DNA of 64,000 bases from Shimia thalassica. Its GTDB lineage: Bacteria > Pseudomonadota > Alphaproteobacteria > Rhodobacterales > Rhodobacteraceae. Below, piece by piece: positions 1 through 8,379 of this stretch. Position 1 is the stretch's first letter; each line of letters opens with the position of its first letter. The stretch spans positions 248,001-312,000 of the forward strand of contig NZ_CYTW01000004.1 in NCBI RefSeq assembly GCF_001458215.1, given 5' to 3'. Under the pieces are notes generated by a model. It worked only from the letters and a program-made list of their open reading frames with translations. It did not search any database and was not told where the DNA came from. The translations under genes were made by a program, and so were the position numbers.

Positions 1-900
1 CAACCATTGCCGCAGCCCCTTTTGATTAAGCTTACGGATAAGAGCGTCAGTTTCGACACCATCCAAAGCAGCAAGCCATTCCAAGACCTGCTGTTCGGGT
101 CCAGAACGAACGGGAAGATACATCAACGGAGTTTGCGGTGGTGCGGCATAGCTTGGCACCGTGGGACCACGGCGAGGCTCAAAATTCGGCGTTCGGCTTA
201 GGTTGAAGCGATCCAGTTCGGCCAACGCCTGAGAAATATCGGAAAAGTTAGAAACCTTTTCAGAGACCCGGCTGGGGTTTTGCCTTTTTAACGAGGAATC
301 CAGCTGCTCCAGCAGATCACTTTGTCCCAGAAAACGTGCCATCCCGTTCATGACATTCACGTCCTGAAGGTCTTCATAAGCGATGTAAAAGGCGGTTTGG
401 CCTGTCACCTGCAACGTATTCATCAGCGACACCTGAAAGTCCTGAAGCTCTTCCAGATGTGTTTTGAATTCGTCCCTGTCGAAATGTACTTTGCTGTCGC
501 GGCGCCGGCGGACATCCGTCAGTTTCCATTGCCCTGTGGCGCGCGCAATCTTGAGAGACACATAGCTGTCGATCGGATTGCGTGTGAGAACGATTTTGGC
601 ACATCTTGGATCTTCGAGAGCGATCGAAAGAACCCGAGAATCGTGATCGTGGAAAAACCGGAACCCCCCCAAGACACCTTGTTGCGCTTTGATAGCTTTG
701 ATCAATTCCAGTGGGTCCTGCGTCCGTTGCTCCAGATCCACGCCCAAGATATGCGACTTGTTGGGGTATCCCACAAAGTGCGGGTTGAACGCTTCTCCGT
801 GGCAAATCAGACCGGGGAATGTATTCAGATTGGCCTCTAGGAAATTCGATCCCGTGCGCATTTCTGCAAGGACAATGAAGTAGTCAAAGGAATTTGCCAT
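1..900 (-). CDS. Sulfotransferase (NodH-like), C-terminus cut by window edge
   Basis: The reading frame is open from the ATG at 898-900 through base 1, giving 300 codons with no stop, so the end lies outside the window. The protein begins MANSFDYFIVLAEMRTGSNF; residues 14-19 (MRTGSN) match the 5'-phosphosulfate-binding loop of PAPS-dependent sulfotransferases, and around residue 105 the segment AKIVLTRNPIDSYVSLK fits the 3'-phosphate-binding motif. Such enzymes move sulfate from PAPS to a sugar. It lies 6 bp after the GT14-type gene and closes a run of sugar genes, so an extracellular glycan is the probable acceptor. The exact substrate is not visible. A cysQ gene for removing the product PAP lies at 13.4-14.2 kb. 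Confidence 0.8.
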   Translation of the reverse strand, partial: MANSFDYFIVLAEMRTGSNFLEANLNTFPGLICHGEAFNPHFVGYPNKSHILGVDLEQRTQDPLELIKAIKAQQGVLGGFRFFHDHDSRVLSIALEDPRCAKIVLTRNPIDSYVSLKIARATGQWKLTDVRRRRDSKVHFDRDEFKTHLEELQDFQVSLMNTLQVTGQTAFYIAYEDLQDVNVMNGMARFLGQSDLLEQLDSSLKRQNPSRVSEKVSNFSDISQALAELDRFNLSRTPNFEPRRGPTVPSYAAPPQTPLMYLPVRSGPEQQVLEWLAALDGVETDALIRKLNQKGLRQWL

Positions 901-906
901 AGATCT

Positions 907-2604
907 TTATTGCACCAAATAAGGTTTGCGGGGTTTGTCCGGATTATTGACACCAGCATGATCGACGGCAAAGTCTCCCATCAGATATGGGTGCATGCCC
1001 TGGTTTTTGAGGTTTTGCAGGAACTGACCGAAACCGGTCAGGTCGTTCATACGGGGCGCTTCTGACAGCCGCCGAAGGGCAAGGTGGCCCATTTCGTCAA
1101 TAATGCTTTGAAGCGGCTCCATGGGGGCCTCGATAAACTCGGCCATTGTCCAGATGCGCACCCTTGCTTTGCAATACGGTGAACGAAGCACTTTGAGTTG
1201 TTCACTCTCAAGGTTTTGCAAACGCGCGGCTTCACGTCTGAGGTCCGCGAAGTTTTGGTTCGATTTGAACAAAGGTACCGCCCAGGCACCGCTGATCACG
1301 GAAATCTGTGCATTTGGGTCTTTCGCAAGAAACCAGATCGGCGCGGCCTCGTCATTGGGGCCCAGTTGAAAGCATTGACGCTCGCCACGTGTGTTCCAGA
1401 TCATACTGGCGAGGAACGCAATTGGGTTATAATCGCGAATTTCGGGACTGTCCGACAGGGCACCATTGATCACACGTTGCCCGCCGGAAAATTCGGCGCG
1501 ATGGGGCGCAAACAGGTGACCATGCACCTGCGTTCCCGACGCCTTGGCCAACCACGGTTCAAAATCTTCAAAGAGATCGGAAAACCCCTGAAACACGGAA
1601 TAGCGGCCACAGGTCATGCCATTTTCCCAGCCGTCATTTGGAAAACGGCTTTGCATGAACAACCCGGGACGGCCACGCGTGCGGCGCTCGACCGCTTTGG
1701 CAAAAATGCGGTCGATCTTGGCAGGGTTCGGCTCTGCCATCTTGATCGCGCCTTCGGGGCTTTTCAGAAAAGCATTATAAAGCTTGCCCGCACGGGGCCA
1801 GATTTTACGCGCAACAAAGCAATCTGACCGGCGCAACAGTTGTAGGTGATCGTTGTAAAAAATGTGCGGTTTGCCTTGGAAGTCGAACTTTGAAAGGGTC
1901 AAAGACCGGCTTTCAATCTTGGTCGAATACAAACGCGCCAACGTCTGAAAATAGCTTTCATCCGGAATCCACACCTTTTTGAAATAGGCATCAAAATCAG
2001 GACGGTCCGGGTCTTCCAGAATTGCTGACAGTGTTTGGCGCGTCAAACACCACCACTGTGACCCCATATGCGGCACCAACCCCTTCGGGATTTTCCGCTT
2101 GAAGCGTACCAACCTCTGAAGTTCGACATAGCGGTCAAAGAGATAGCGATTTCTTTTCCATGAGAACGGGAACCGCAGTGTAAAGCGTTCCTCGCTTAGG
2201 CCACCCACTGTCCAGGGAACCTCGGACGTCGTCGCAGATTCAATAAAGTCAGTGCGGGGCCGCGCCTCGAGATAGTCGATCAGTTCCTGAACCGGACGCA
2301 GAGGCAAACATGACCCAGACGACAAATAGACATGACGCACCGCAGGAAAGTTCGCGAGAATCTGCTCAGACCCAGACTGTGCCGCTGCAACAAGCCCCCA
2401 AGCACCCCATTCACATTTGTGACGCGTGCAGAACTCGACAAGAGCATTGTCTTTGAGGGATTTGACGAATTTCGAATATCTTTTGGCGGAAACAGCGGCA
2501 TCAACATGGATCACCACGGGGCACCCTGCCATTGTCCAATGGCGGGCCACCTGTTCCGCCCGGTCCAATGCAGTATGCACCAGCATGACGATCCCGACGG
2601 TCAT
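907..2604 (-). CDS. Core-2/I-branching type glycosyltransferase (GT14-like) with C-terminal extension
   Basis: The 565-residue product starts MTVGIVMLVHTALDRAEQ. The first ~270 residues resemble core-2/I-branching beta-1,6-N-acetylglucosaminyltransferases: an HVD near residue 33, a YLSSGSCLPLRP segment near residue 95, and MGSQWWCLTRQ near 180, which is the characteristic acceptor-site block. The remaining ~290 residues form an extension that I associate with Rhodobacteraceae proteins of this type (DUF5927, from memory). The ATG overlaps the stop of the upstream GT2 gene by four bases (ATGA), so the two are translationally coupled. It probably adds a sugar branch to an exported polysaccharide; the sugar is unknown. 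Confidence 0.8.
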   Translation of the reverse strand: MTVGIVMLVHTALDRAEQVARHWTMAGCPVVIHVDAAVSAKRYSKFVKSLKDNALVEFCTRHKCEWGAWGLVAAAQSGSEQILANFPAVRHVYLSSGSCLPLRPVQELIDYLEARPRTDFIESATTSEVPWTVGGLSEERFTLRFPFSWKRNRYLFDRYVELQRLVRFKRKIPKGLVPHMGSQWWCLTRQTLSAILEDPDRPDFDAYFKKVWIPDESYFQTLARLYSTKIESRSLTLSKFDFQGKPHIFYNDHLQLLRRSDCFVARKIWPRAGKLYNAFLKSPEGAIKMAEPNPAKIDRIFAKAVERRTRGRPGLFMQSRFPNDGWENGMTCGRYSVFQGFSDLFEDFEPWLAKASGTQVHGHLFAPHRAEFSGGQRVINGALSDSPEIRDYNPIAFLASMIWNTRGERQCFQLGPNDEAAPIWFLAKDPNAQISVISGAWAVPLFKSNQNFADLRREAARLQNLESEQLKVLRSPYCKARVRIWTMAEFIEAPMEPLQSIIDEMGHLALRRLSEAPRMNDLTGFGQFLQNLKNQGMHPYLMGDFAVDHAGVNNPDKPRKPYLVQ

Positions 2605-3611
2605 GCCCAGTTCCCTTTCGACATCAGCCCCAAAATCTCAAGCTGTCGCCAGTTGATGTATTTTTCGGACCACTTACACCAAAGCTCTGGATTCTCACTC
2701 AGAGATTGCGCGTAGGCAAGGTATTCGATGCTCGCGGCATAGTGCTGTTTGCGCTGGAGTTCCTCAGCGGCCTTTATCGAAAATGTATCCAGAAACTTGG
2801 CGTGAAGCAGAATACCAGACGCCTTTTCACCACCCCATTCGTCATAAACCTGATTCAGGCCGCGCGGCAAAACCATATGGGTTGAACTGACGTAGGCGTA
2901 CCGGCGATTCCATTTAACCAGAGGTATTTTGTTGAGCGCAGGCGCCTTTTCGGGTTCATGCGGAAAAAAGACACGGGATCGCGGCCCGCCCTGTATCCAC
3001 AGGTTTCCGAATTTCGCATTCTTTTCCATCGTGTAATTGCCAGCATCAAACCAGCTGGCAATTTCCATCGGGTTTTGACCGGCGCGATAGGGTTGTTCGT
3101 CCAGCCGCCCTTTGGGGTACATATCGAGCAACATCGCACTGAACGATTTGATCGAGGACGCATCCAGCCAGTCCGTCAATGCCCGCAAAGGTCGGGTATC
3201 GCAAAACGGATAAATCAAAAACTCATCCGGATCGACGACAAGACACCAGTGGTCGTGGCCATACCGGAATTGAAGCCAGTTCAACCAATCAACCCCGAAC
3301 CGAGACTTCTTGTAACTGTGCTTGGAATGCCAAACCGACACATCCGGTTGTTCGGCCAAGTATTCGAGCGAGCCATCATTGCTGTCATTGTCCACGATCA
3401 GGAAATGGTTAATCCCCTGTTCCCGATAATAATTCAGGAAATATGGAAGCCGCACATGTTCGTTACGAAGGGTCGAAAACAACAAAAGATCATCAGACTT
3501 AATCTTGTTGCTTCGATCAGAAACGGCACGCAATTCGCGACGCTTGCGAAGCGCGCGTACCAGCCATCTGCGTCGCTGTATCCTCAGACGATATGATGTC
3601 CAGAAGCCCAA
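2601..3611 (-). CDS. GT2-type glycosyltransferase (Glyco_tranf_2_4 family)
   Basis: The 336-residue protein has a basic N-terminus (several RRR runs within the first 25 residues) and then a GT2 core: LLLFSTLRNEHVRLPYFLNYY near residue 42, IVDNDSNDGS near 72 and VVDPDEFLIYP near 125, the last supplying the DxD-like metal site. I chose the TTG at 3609-3611 because GAGGG lies five bases upstream and no in-frame ATG is available before the conserved core. Its stop overlaps the ATG of the next gene. It is part of the galU-galE-GT4-GT2-GT14-sulfotransferase run, so polysaccharide assembly is the likely role. Substrate unknown. Confidence 0.8.
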   Translation of the reverse strand: MGFWTSYRLRIQRRRWLVRALRKRRELRAVSDRSNKIKSDDLLLFSTLRNEHVRLPYFLNYYREQGINHFLIVDNDSNDGSLEYLAEQPDVSVWHSKHSYKKSRFGVDWLNWLQFRYGHDHWCLVVDPDEFLIYPFCDTRPLRALTDWLDASSIKSFSAMLLDMYPKGRLDEQPYRAGQNPMEIASWFDAGNYTMEKNAKFGNLWIQGGPRSRVFFPHEPEKAPALNKIPLVKWNRRYAYVSSTHMVLPRGLNQVYDEWGGEKASGILLHAKFLDTFSIKAAEELQRKQHYAASIEYLAYAQSLSENPELWCKWSEKYINWRQLEILGLMSKGNWA

Positions 3612-3665
3612 TATGCCCTCATGCGAAACTGTTTCTCACTATATACCAAAACCTTGCGAGAGCTA

Positions 3666-4877
3666 TCACGTCAGCTTTAACACGACGTTGAAATGTTCTT
3701 CCCAAGTAGGAGGCCGCAAAAACTCCCTATCGGAAACTTCATGGGTTGCCCGTTTGCTGTCCCGGTTAGCCAGATCAAGTATGTTCTTTTTCCATGCATA
3801 ACTGTCTGTAACGCTTGCGTAAACGGGGAATTCACCCAACACCTCACGAAGCACCGGAAGATCGTTGCAAAGCACAGGAGTGCCCATCGCGGCCGCTTCA
3901 ACCGGAGGAAGGCCAAACCCCTCTGCATGGGAGGGGAACAGAAAGCCTGCTGCGCTTTGTAGAAGCCCGGCAATCTCTTCATCTTCGAGGTCGTTGAACT
4001 CATGCAGACAGCGCCCCCTCAAGGGGCTGTTATCAAGCTCGGAAAACACCTGCTCACTCATCCATCCGCGTCTTCCGCAAATGACAAGATGAGGCACTTC
4101 TGCAATCGGTTGCTCATCCACCAATTCGTTCCAAAGAGCCAGGAGAAATCCAATGTTTTTGCGTGGTTCAATGGTTCCGAGAACGACAAAGAAAGGACGC
4201 TCAACACCTTTAGGAAGGGTCGAATTGTTGCCATTTGGGAAAAAGTTCACTTCTACCCCAAGGTGCGCCACATGGATCGGCGGGACGTTTCCCTTAGGGC
4301 TCATGTGACGGGAAATGTCACGTTTTGAGACATCTGAATTGCAGAGCACCGTATCGGCATAACGCCTCGTTCGATCTAGCAACTTGCCAAACTTCCTGAC
4401 GGATTCGGGCGTTTGATATTCTGGATAATCAAGCGGGATGGTATCATGTAAAAACAACGTGATACGTGCGTCCGCTATGGACTTAACAGAGCTCAGGACA
4501 CGTTCAGTGGCGTTCGCATGATCAACGTTCACGTACACAACGCCGTCCGGCAGGTGCCGTCGCAGCATACGCGTCAATCTCAAAGGTCGGCATCGCGCCA
4601 GACACACGCGACGCAATTCGGCCTCTGTCACATATTTATGGCTGTCAGGTTTGTGGAGGACCCGCGAGAGCCGGTCCGGAGGACCCCAAGGCGTTGCACC
4701 TTCTAGGCGAAGAAGCATCTCGTGCACGCCCACAGGATCAAGCAGCACATAGCCCAGCTTTGTACGCACGAGACCAAAACAAGGCTCTGGGGCTGCATCC
4801 AAAGCACGAAGATAAGCCATGCATACCCGATCCACACCAGACGGCTGGCCGGAGTACAATGACATCACACGCGTCAT
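3666..4877 (-). CDS. GT4-family glycosyltransferase (Glycos_transf_1)
   Basis: The 403-residue product (start MTRVMSLYSGQPSGVDRVCM) has the two-domain layout of retaining GT4 enzymes. FVVLGTIEPRKNIGFLL marks the start of the nucleotide-sugar domain, and EGFGLPPVEAAAMGTPVLCN carries the E-x7-E motif that contacts the donor. The frame stays open upstream to 4949, but that would overlap galE by 47 bp. I therefore chose the ATG at 4875-4877, which lies 25 bp after the galE stop. The ribosome site is weak, so the start is less certain than the identity. GSGxD near the N-terminus (QPSGVDR) recalls mannosyltransferases of O-chain synthesis, but the donor sugar cannot be read from the sequence. Confidence 0.8.
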   Translation of the reverse strand: MTRVMSLYSGQPSGVDRVCMAYLRALDAAPEPCFGLVRTKLGYVLLDPVGVHEMLLRLEGATPWGPPDRLSRVLHKPDSHKYVTEAELRRVCLARCRPLRLTRMLRRHLPDGVVYVNVDHANATERVLSSVKSIADARITLFLHDTIPLDYPEYQTPESVRKFGKLLDRTRRYADTVLCNSDVSKRDISRHMSPKGNVPPIHVAHLGVEVNFFPNGNNSTLPKGVERPFFVVLGTIEPRKNIGFLLALWNELVDEQPIAEVPHLVICGRRGWMSEQVFSELDNSPLRGRCLHEFNDLEDEEIAGLLQSAAGFLFPSHAEGFGLPPVEAAAMGTPVLCNDLPVLREVLGEFPVYASVTDSYAWKKNILDLANRDSKRATHEVSDREFLRPPTWEEHFNVVLKLT

Positions 4878-4902
4878 TTCAAAAAGACGCGTGGACCCTT
4901 TG

Positions 4903-5889
4903 TTATTTGTCGTAGTGCCCAGTCTGGTGCCACCTCCAGGCGTCCGCAATCATCGTGCTCAGGTTTGAGCGCGTTGGCGTCCAGCCTAGTTCTTTTTCGG
5001 CCCGTGTCGATCCAGAAACAAGTCGGGTGCAATCTCCGGGACGGCGGTCCCCCTCGACAATAGGGACTTCACGATTGGTCACCGACCGCGAATAATCGAC
5101 AACCTCGCGCACGGAAAAACCGCTGCCTGTCCCAAGGTTGAACACCCGGCTTTCCTTGTCTCCAAGCAACCAGTTCAACCCAAGCACATGCGCATCAACC
5201 AGATCACACACGTGAACATAGTCGCGGATACATGTGCCATCCGGCGTATCGTAATCGGTGCCAAAGACGGTCAGTGCGGGGCGGCGCCCTTCAATTGCGT
5301 CAAGCATCAAAGGAATGAGATGGGTCTCTGGCTGGTGGAATTCACCCACTTCGGCGTCGGGGTCGGCACCAGCAACGTTGAAGTAGCGGAAAATCACGTG
5401 CCGCAACCCATGCGACGCCTGAAAGTCGCGCAGCATGTCTTCGATTGCGCGCTTTGAGGCCCCGTATGCATTGATCGGAAGCTGTGCGCTGTTTTCATCC
5501 AGCACCACATTGTCCTGATCACCATAAGTCGCACAGGTAGAGGAAAAGACGAAGTTTTTACAACCTGCGTCGTTGGCGGCCTCAATCAGATTAAGCGCGC
5601 CACCAACGTTTTCACGCCAGTATTTTCCAGGTACCTGCATGCTTTCGCCGACCTGACTTAGGGCGGCGAAATGCATAACAGCAATTGGTTTGTACTTTGC
5701 GAACACCTTGTCGAGGTGTTCGCGATCCATCAGATCGCCCTTTTCAAAGGGTCCGAATTTGACGGCGTCTTCCCAACCGGTACTGATGTTATCAAATGTT
5801 ACAGGCTCAAAACCCGCCTGCTTGAGTGCTTTGCACGCATGCGATCCAATATATCCGGCCCCACCAGTGACCAGCACACAATCTGACAT
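4903..5889 (-). CDS. galE: UDP-glucose 4-epimerase
   Basis: The 328-residue protein is an extended short-chain dehydrogenase. It starts MSDCVLVTGGAGYIGSH, the NAD-binding GxxGxxG at residues 9-15. FSSTCATYG supplies the catalytic Ser/Thr at 117-118 and AYGASK supplies the Tyr142/Lys146 pair. It interconverts UDP-glucose and UDP-galactose in the cytoplasm, feeding galactose into polysaccharide. It lies 21 bp after galU and 25 bp before the GT4 gene, so a shared transcript is likely. Length and motifs are those of standard GalE. Confidence 0.95.
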   Translation of the reverse strand: MSDCVLVTGGAGYIGSHACKALKQAGFEPVTFDNISTGWEDAVKFGPFEKGDLMDREHLDKVFAKYKPIAVMHFAALSQVGESMQVPGKYWRENVGGALNLIEAANDAGCKNFVFSSTCATYGDQDNVVLDENSAQLPINAYGASKRAIEDMLRDFQASHGLRHVIFRYFNVAGADPDAEVGEFHQPETHLIPLMLDAIEGRRPALTVFGTDYDTPDGTCIRDYVHVCDLVDAHVLGLNWLLGDKESRVFNLGTGSGFSVREVVDYSRSVTNREVPIVEGDRRPGDCTRLVSGSTRAEKELGWTPTRSNLSTMIADAWRWHQTGHYDK

Positions 5890-5910
5890 CTTTACCTCAA
5901 CGTAGACGTT

Positions 5911-6804
5911 TTATTGAGCAGCTTTATCTGCTGCCAATGCTTCTTGAAGGAAACCGCTCAATTCGTCACGAAGATCGTCACGTGCAAGGGCAAATGCAAC
6001 TGTCGCCTGCAAGAAGCCCGCTTTGGACCCACAGTCGAAACGCTGTCCACGGAACCGGTATCCGTATACGTCATGGCCAAGCTCGATTTCTTTTGCAATC
6101 GCATCGGTCAGCTGGATTTCACCACCGGCACCCGATTTTTGCTTGTTCAAAGTGCGCAGAACGTTGGGCGAAAGAATATAGCGACCGATGACAGCAAGGT
6201 TCGAAGGCGCCTCGTCCATGTCGGGTTTCTCGACCATTCCATTTACTGAAACGAGAGATCCCATATCTTCTTTGACGTCCAGAACACCATAAGAAGAGGT
6301 TTTTTCTTTCGGCACTTCCATTGCCGCAACCATGCTTCCGCCTGTTTCTTCATAGGCTTCAACCATCTGCTTGAGGCAAGGCTCTTCACCCGCGATCACG
6401 TCATCCGGCAGAATAACGGCAAAGGGTTCATTTGCGATCAAGCGGTGCGCGCACCAAACAGCGTGTCCAAGTCCCAACGCACGGTGTTGGCGGATATAGG
6501 CAATCGCACCGCTGTCCATGTTCGTGTTCTTAAGAGTTTCCAGCAGCTCGGTTTTGTTCTTCTTGCGAAGCACCTGCTCGAGTTGTGGCGCATGGTCGAA
6601 GTAATCTTCCAGCGCGCTTTTTCCGCGTGAGGTCACAAAGATAAATTCTTTGATGCCAGCTTCGCGAGCTTCATCAATTGCATATTGAACCAGCGGCCGG
6701 TCCACCAGCGTCATGATCTCTTTTGGCACTGACTTCGTCGCGGGAAGAAAGCGGGTCCCCATACCAGCAACTGGAAAGATTGCTTTTGTGACCTTCTTAC
6801 GCAT
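5911..6804 (-). CDS. galU: UTP--glucose-1-phosphate uridylyltransferase
   Basis: The 297-residue protein makes UDP-glucose from UTP and glucose-1-phosphate, the precursor for galE and for glucuronate. The N-terminal block PVAGMGTRFLPATKSVPKE (residues 12-30) is the nucleotide-binding signature of GalU rather than of RfbA-type enzymes. VILPDDVI near residue 130 and VEKPDMDEAP near 190 are further family blocks. The gene heads the tight minus-strand sugar operon. A 167-bp gap separates it from the export lipoprotein gene, so it may have its own promoter. Confidence 0.95.
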   Translation of the reverse strand: MRKKVTKAIFPVAGMGTRFLPATKSVPKEIMTLVDRPLVQYAIDEAREAGIKEFIFVTSRGKSALEDYFDHAPQLEQVLRKKNKTELLETLKNTNMDSGAIAYIRQHRALGLGHAVWCAHRLIANEPFAVILPDDVIAGEEPCLKQMVEAYEETGGSMVAAMEVPKEKTSSYGVLDVKEDMGSLVSVNGMVEKPDMDEAPSNLAVIGRYILSPNVLRTLNKQKSGAGGEIQLTDAIAKEIELGHDVYGYRFRGQRFDCGSKAGFLQATVAFALARDDLRDELSGFLQEALAADKAAQ

Positions 6805-6971
6805 TTTTAACCTACCTTATTTCTCGTCTAATGACTTGTATTCGAATCCGCTGCGACCGTACCGCTCAAAGACCGAAACTTCAATCTCTCGAGCTGTCAC
6901 AGAGGCCCAAACAAATGCGAAATTTTTGCGAACACAGTTCCAAAAATTCCGCACCAATTTCTACCTACCGA

Positions 6972-8084
6972 TCAGTTAAACACGTTGGTGATCGCAAACG
7001 CAGTTCCCAGGAATGCTATCACTGCTTGCGCTGGTTTCAGAGCAGATTCTGTTGCCATCACGGTGTCTTCCGGATGAATTGCGAAATTTTTCGCCGCAAA
7101 AAGCCCATCTGCACTCGTAAGGTTCATTACAAAAACCACGTATTTTTTGGATGGGCCAGATCCGTCAGCACGAACGGCCGAGTCCGGATATTCACGCAAA
7201 ACCAAAAGCCCTTGAGGGTTTGCACGTGTGTCCTGCAAACCGCCCGCGATTGATACGGCTTCTAGGCCACTGACCGTTTCTTTGGGGAAATAGACAATTT
7301 TTTCAGTTTCCGCCGACCCCAGAAGAGTAAAGAAACGAGAGTCTTCTTCAACGATGACTTGGTCACCACCGCGCAGGATGATGTTTTTCGATGCACTTCG
7401 GAACAGTTCGTCAGCCGGGATTTCATAGCTGCTGTTTCCACGACTGAGGCGCACGATCGGATTTTCGAGATCGCTATCAATGCCGCCGGCCTGAGCAATC
7501 AAGGTTCGAATCGTATAGTTCCGGTTTGGAAGCGGATAGGAACCCGGGGTTGCAACGCCAGCCACAGCATCTACCGAGTTTGCCACGCCCTCTTCCAAGG
7601 CGACTTGAACCTGAATTGATGGTGCAATGTTCGACAGGCGGTCCTGCAAAAGCCTGCGCGCTTCCTGAACGGTTAGGCCAGCAACACGCACATCTTCGAC
7701 ATAAGGCACAAAGATCGTTCCAGAGGCGGACACCTCGATCAGAGGCATTTCCACATTTCGCTGCTCGACGCCGGTCAACAGTGAGTTATCCGAGTTGTCC
7801 CAGATCAACAGATTAAGGTTGTCGCCGGGGCGAATGACATTCGATTGGGGACCACGTTGAGCAGCCAGCCAATGATAATGCCCATGCCAGCCGGTTACTG
7901 GCCAATCGCCAATCTGCGAGATGTTGGATCGGGTAACTTCAACGACGTTGATATTGCGATCTTCGTATTCCTGCTCGTCAGAGCCAATAACTTCACCTTT
8001 GGTGGGGGCACCACGCGGCAACGCGCAGGCCGACAATAGACCAAGTGCACAAACCAAGCCCGTCAACAGCAATCTTGAATACAT
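6972..8084 (-). CDS. Outer-membrane polysaccharide export lipoprotein (Wza/KpsD-like)
   Basis: The 370-residue product begins with a lipoprotein signal: a hydrophobic stretch at residues 4-18 and the lipobox LLSAC with Cys20. A poly-export domain follows (about 80-165; RPGDNLNLLIWDN and SGTIFVPYVEDVRVAG are typical), then SLBB-type segments (GVATPGSYPLPNRNYTIRTL; ILRGGDQVIVEE). The C-terminal end, AVIAFLGTAFAITNVFN, is hydrophobic and amphipathic, as expected for the helix that crosses the outer membrane in Wza. It would form the exit channel for a capsule or exopolysaccharide. It stands divergent from the CapD-like gene across a 295-bp intergenic region. Confidence 0.9.
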   Translation of the reverse strand: MYSRLLLTGLVCALGLLSACALPRGAPTKGEVIGSDEQEYEDRNINVVEVTRSNISQIGDWPVTGWHGHYHWLAAQRGPQSNVIRPGDNLNLLIWDNSDNSLLTGVEQRNVEMPLIEVSASGTIFVPYVEDVRVAGLTVQEARRLLQDRLSNIAPSIQVQVALEEGVANSVDAVAGVATPGSYPLPNRNYTIRTLIAQAGGIDSDLENPIVRLSRGNSSYEIPADELFRSASKNIILRGGDQVIVEEDSRFFTLLGSAETEKIVYFPKETVSGLEAVSIAGGLQDTRANPQGLLVLREYPDSAVRADGSGPSKKYVVFVMNLTSADGLFAAKNFAIHPEDTVMATESALKPAQAVIAFLGTAFAITNVFN

Positions 8085-8379
8085 GGTAGCCTGCTCGCTA
8101 ATATTTCTTATTCGATTGCCGTTCTTTTAGTCACCCTGCCAATCCTACAACAACTGATTTTTTCTCTGGCTGATAAAAAAGTCGGAAAGTGTGTCTGCGA
8201 AACGCTATCGATGCTCAGATAGTAACCAACCCGGCAATCGTGGCTCAATGCGCAATTTGTCGCCAATCGCCAAAAAATCGTCACTTTTGCCTTCTTTTTG
8301 AGCCACCTCAATGTTACGGTCGCGGCAATGTGAATAAAATTCAGCACCTAAGGCAGAACTTTTTCAGGCACGTATTAAC
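8085..8379. promoter_or_regulatory. Divergent intergenic region between export lipoprotein and capD-like genes
   Basis: This 295-bp non-coding stretch separates divergent genes and must hold promoters for both. It is AT-richer than its surroundings, with runs such as TGATTTTTTCTC and AAAAAATCG. I see no convincing operator, tRNA or hairpin in it. The only start-proximal signal is a weak AGG about ten bases before the ATG at 8380. Confidence 0.5.

Noticed and set aside
322-840. 172-codon plus-strand open frame
   Set aside because: Antisense to the sulfotransferase frame, which holds the PAPS-binding motifs; the opposite frame has none.
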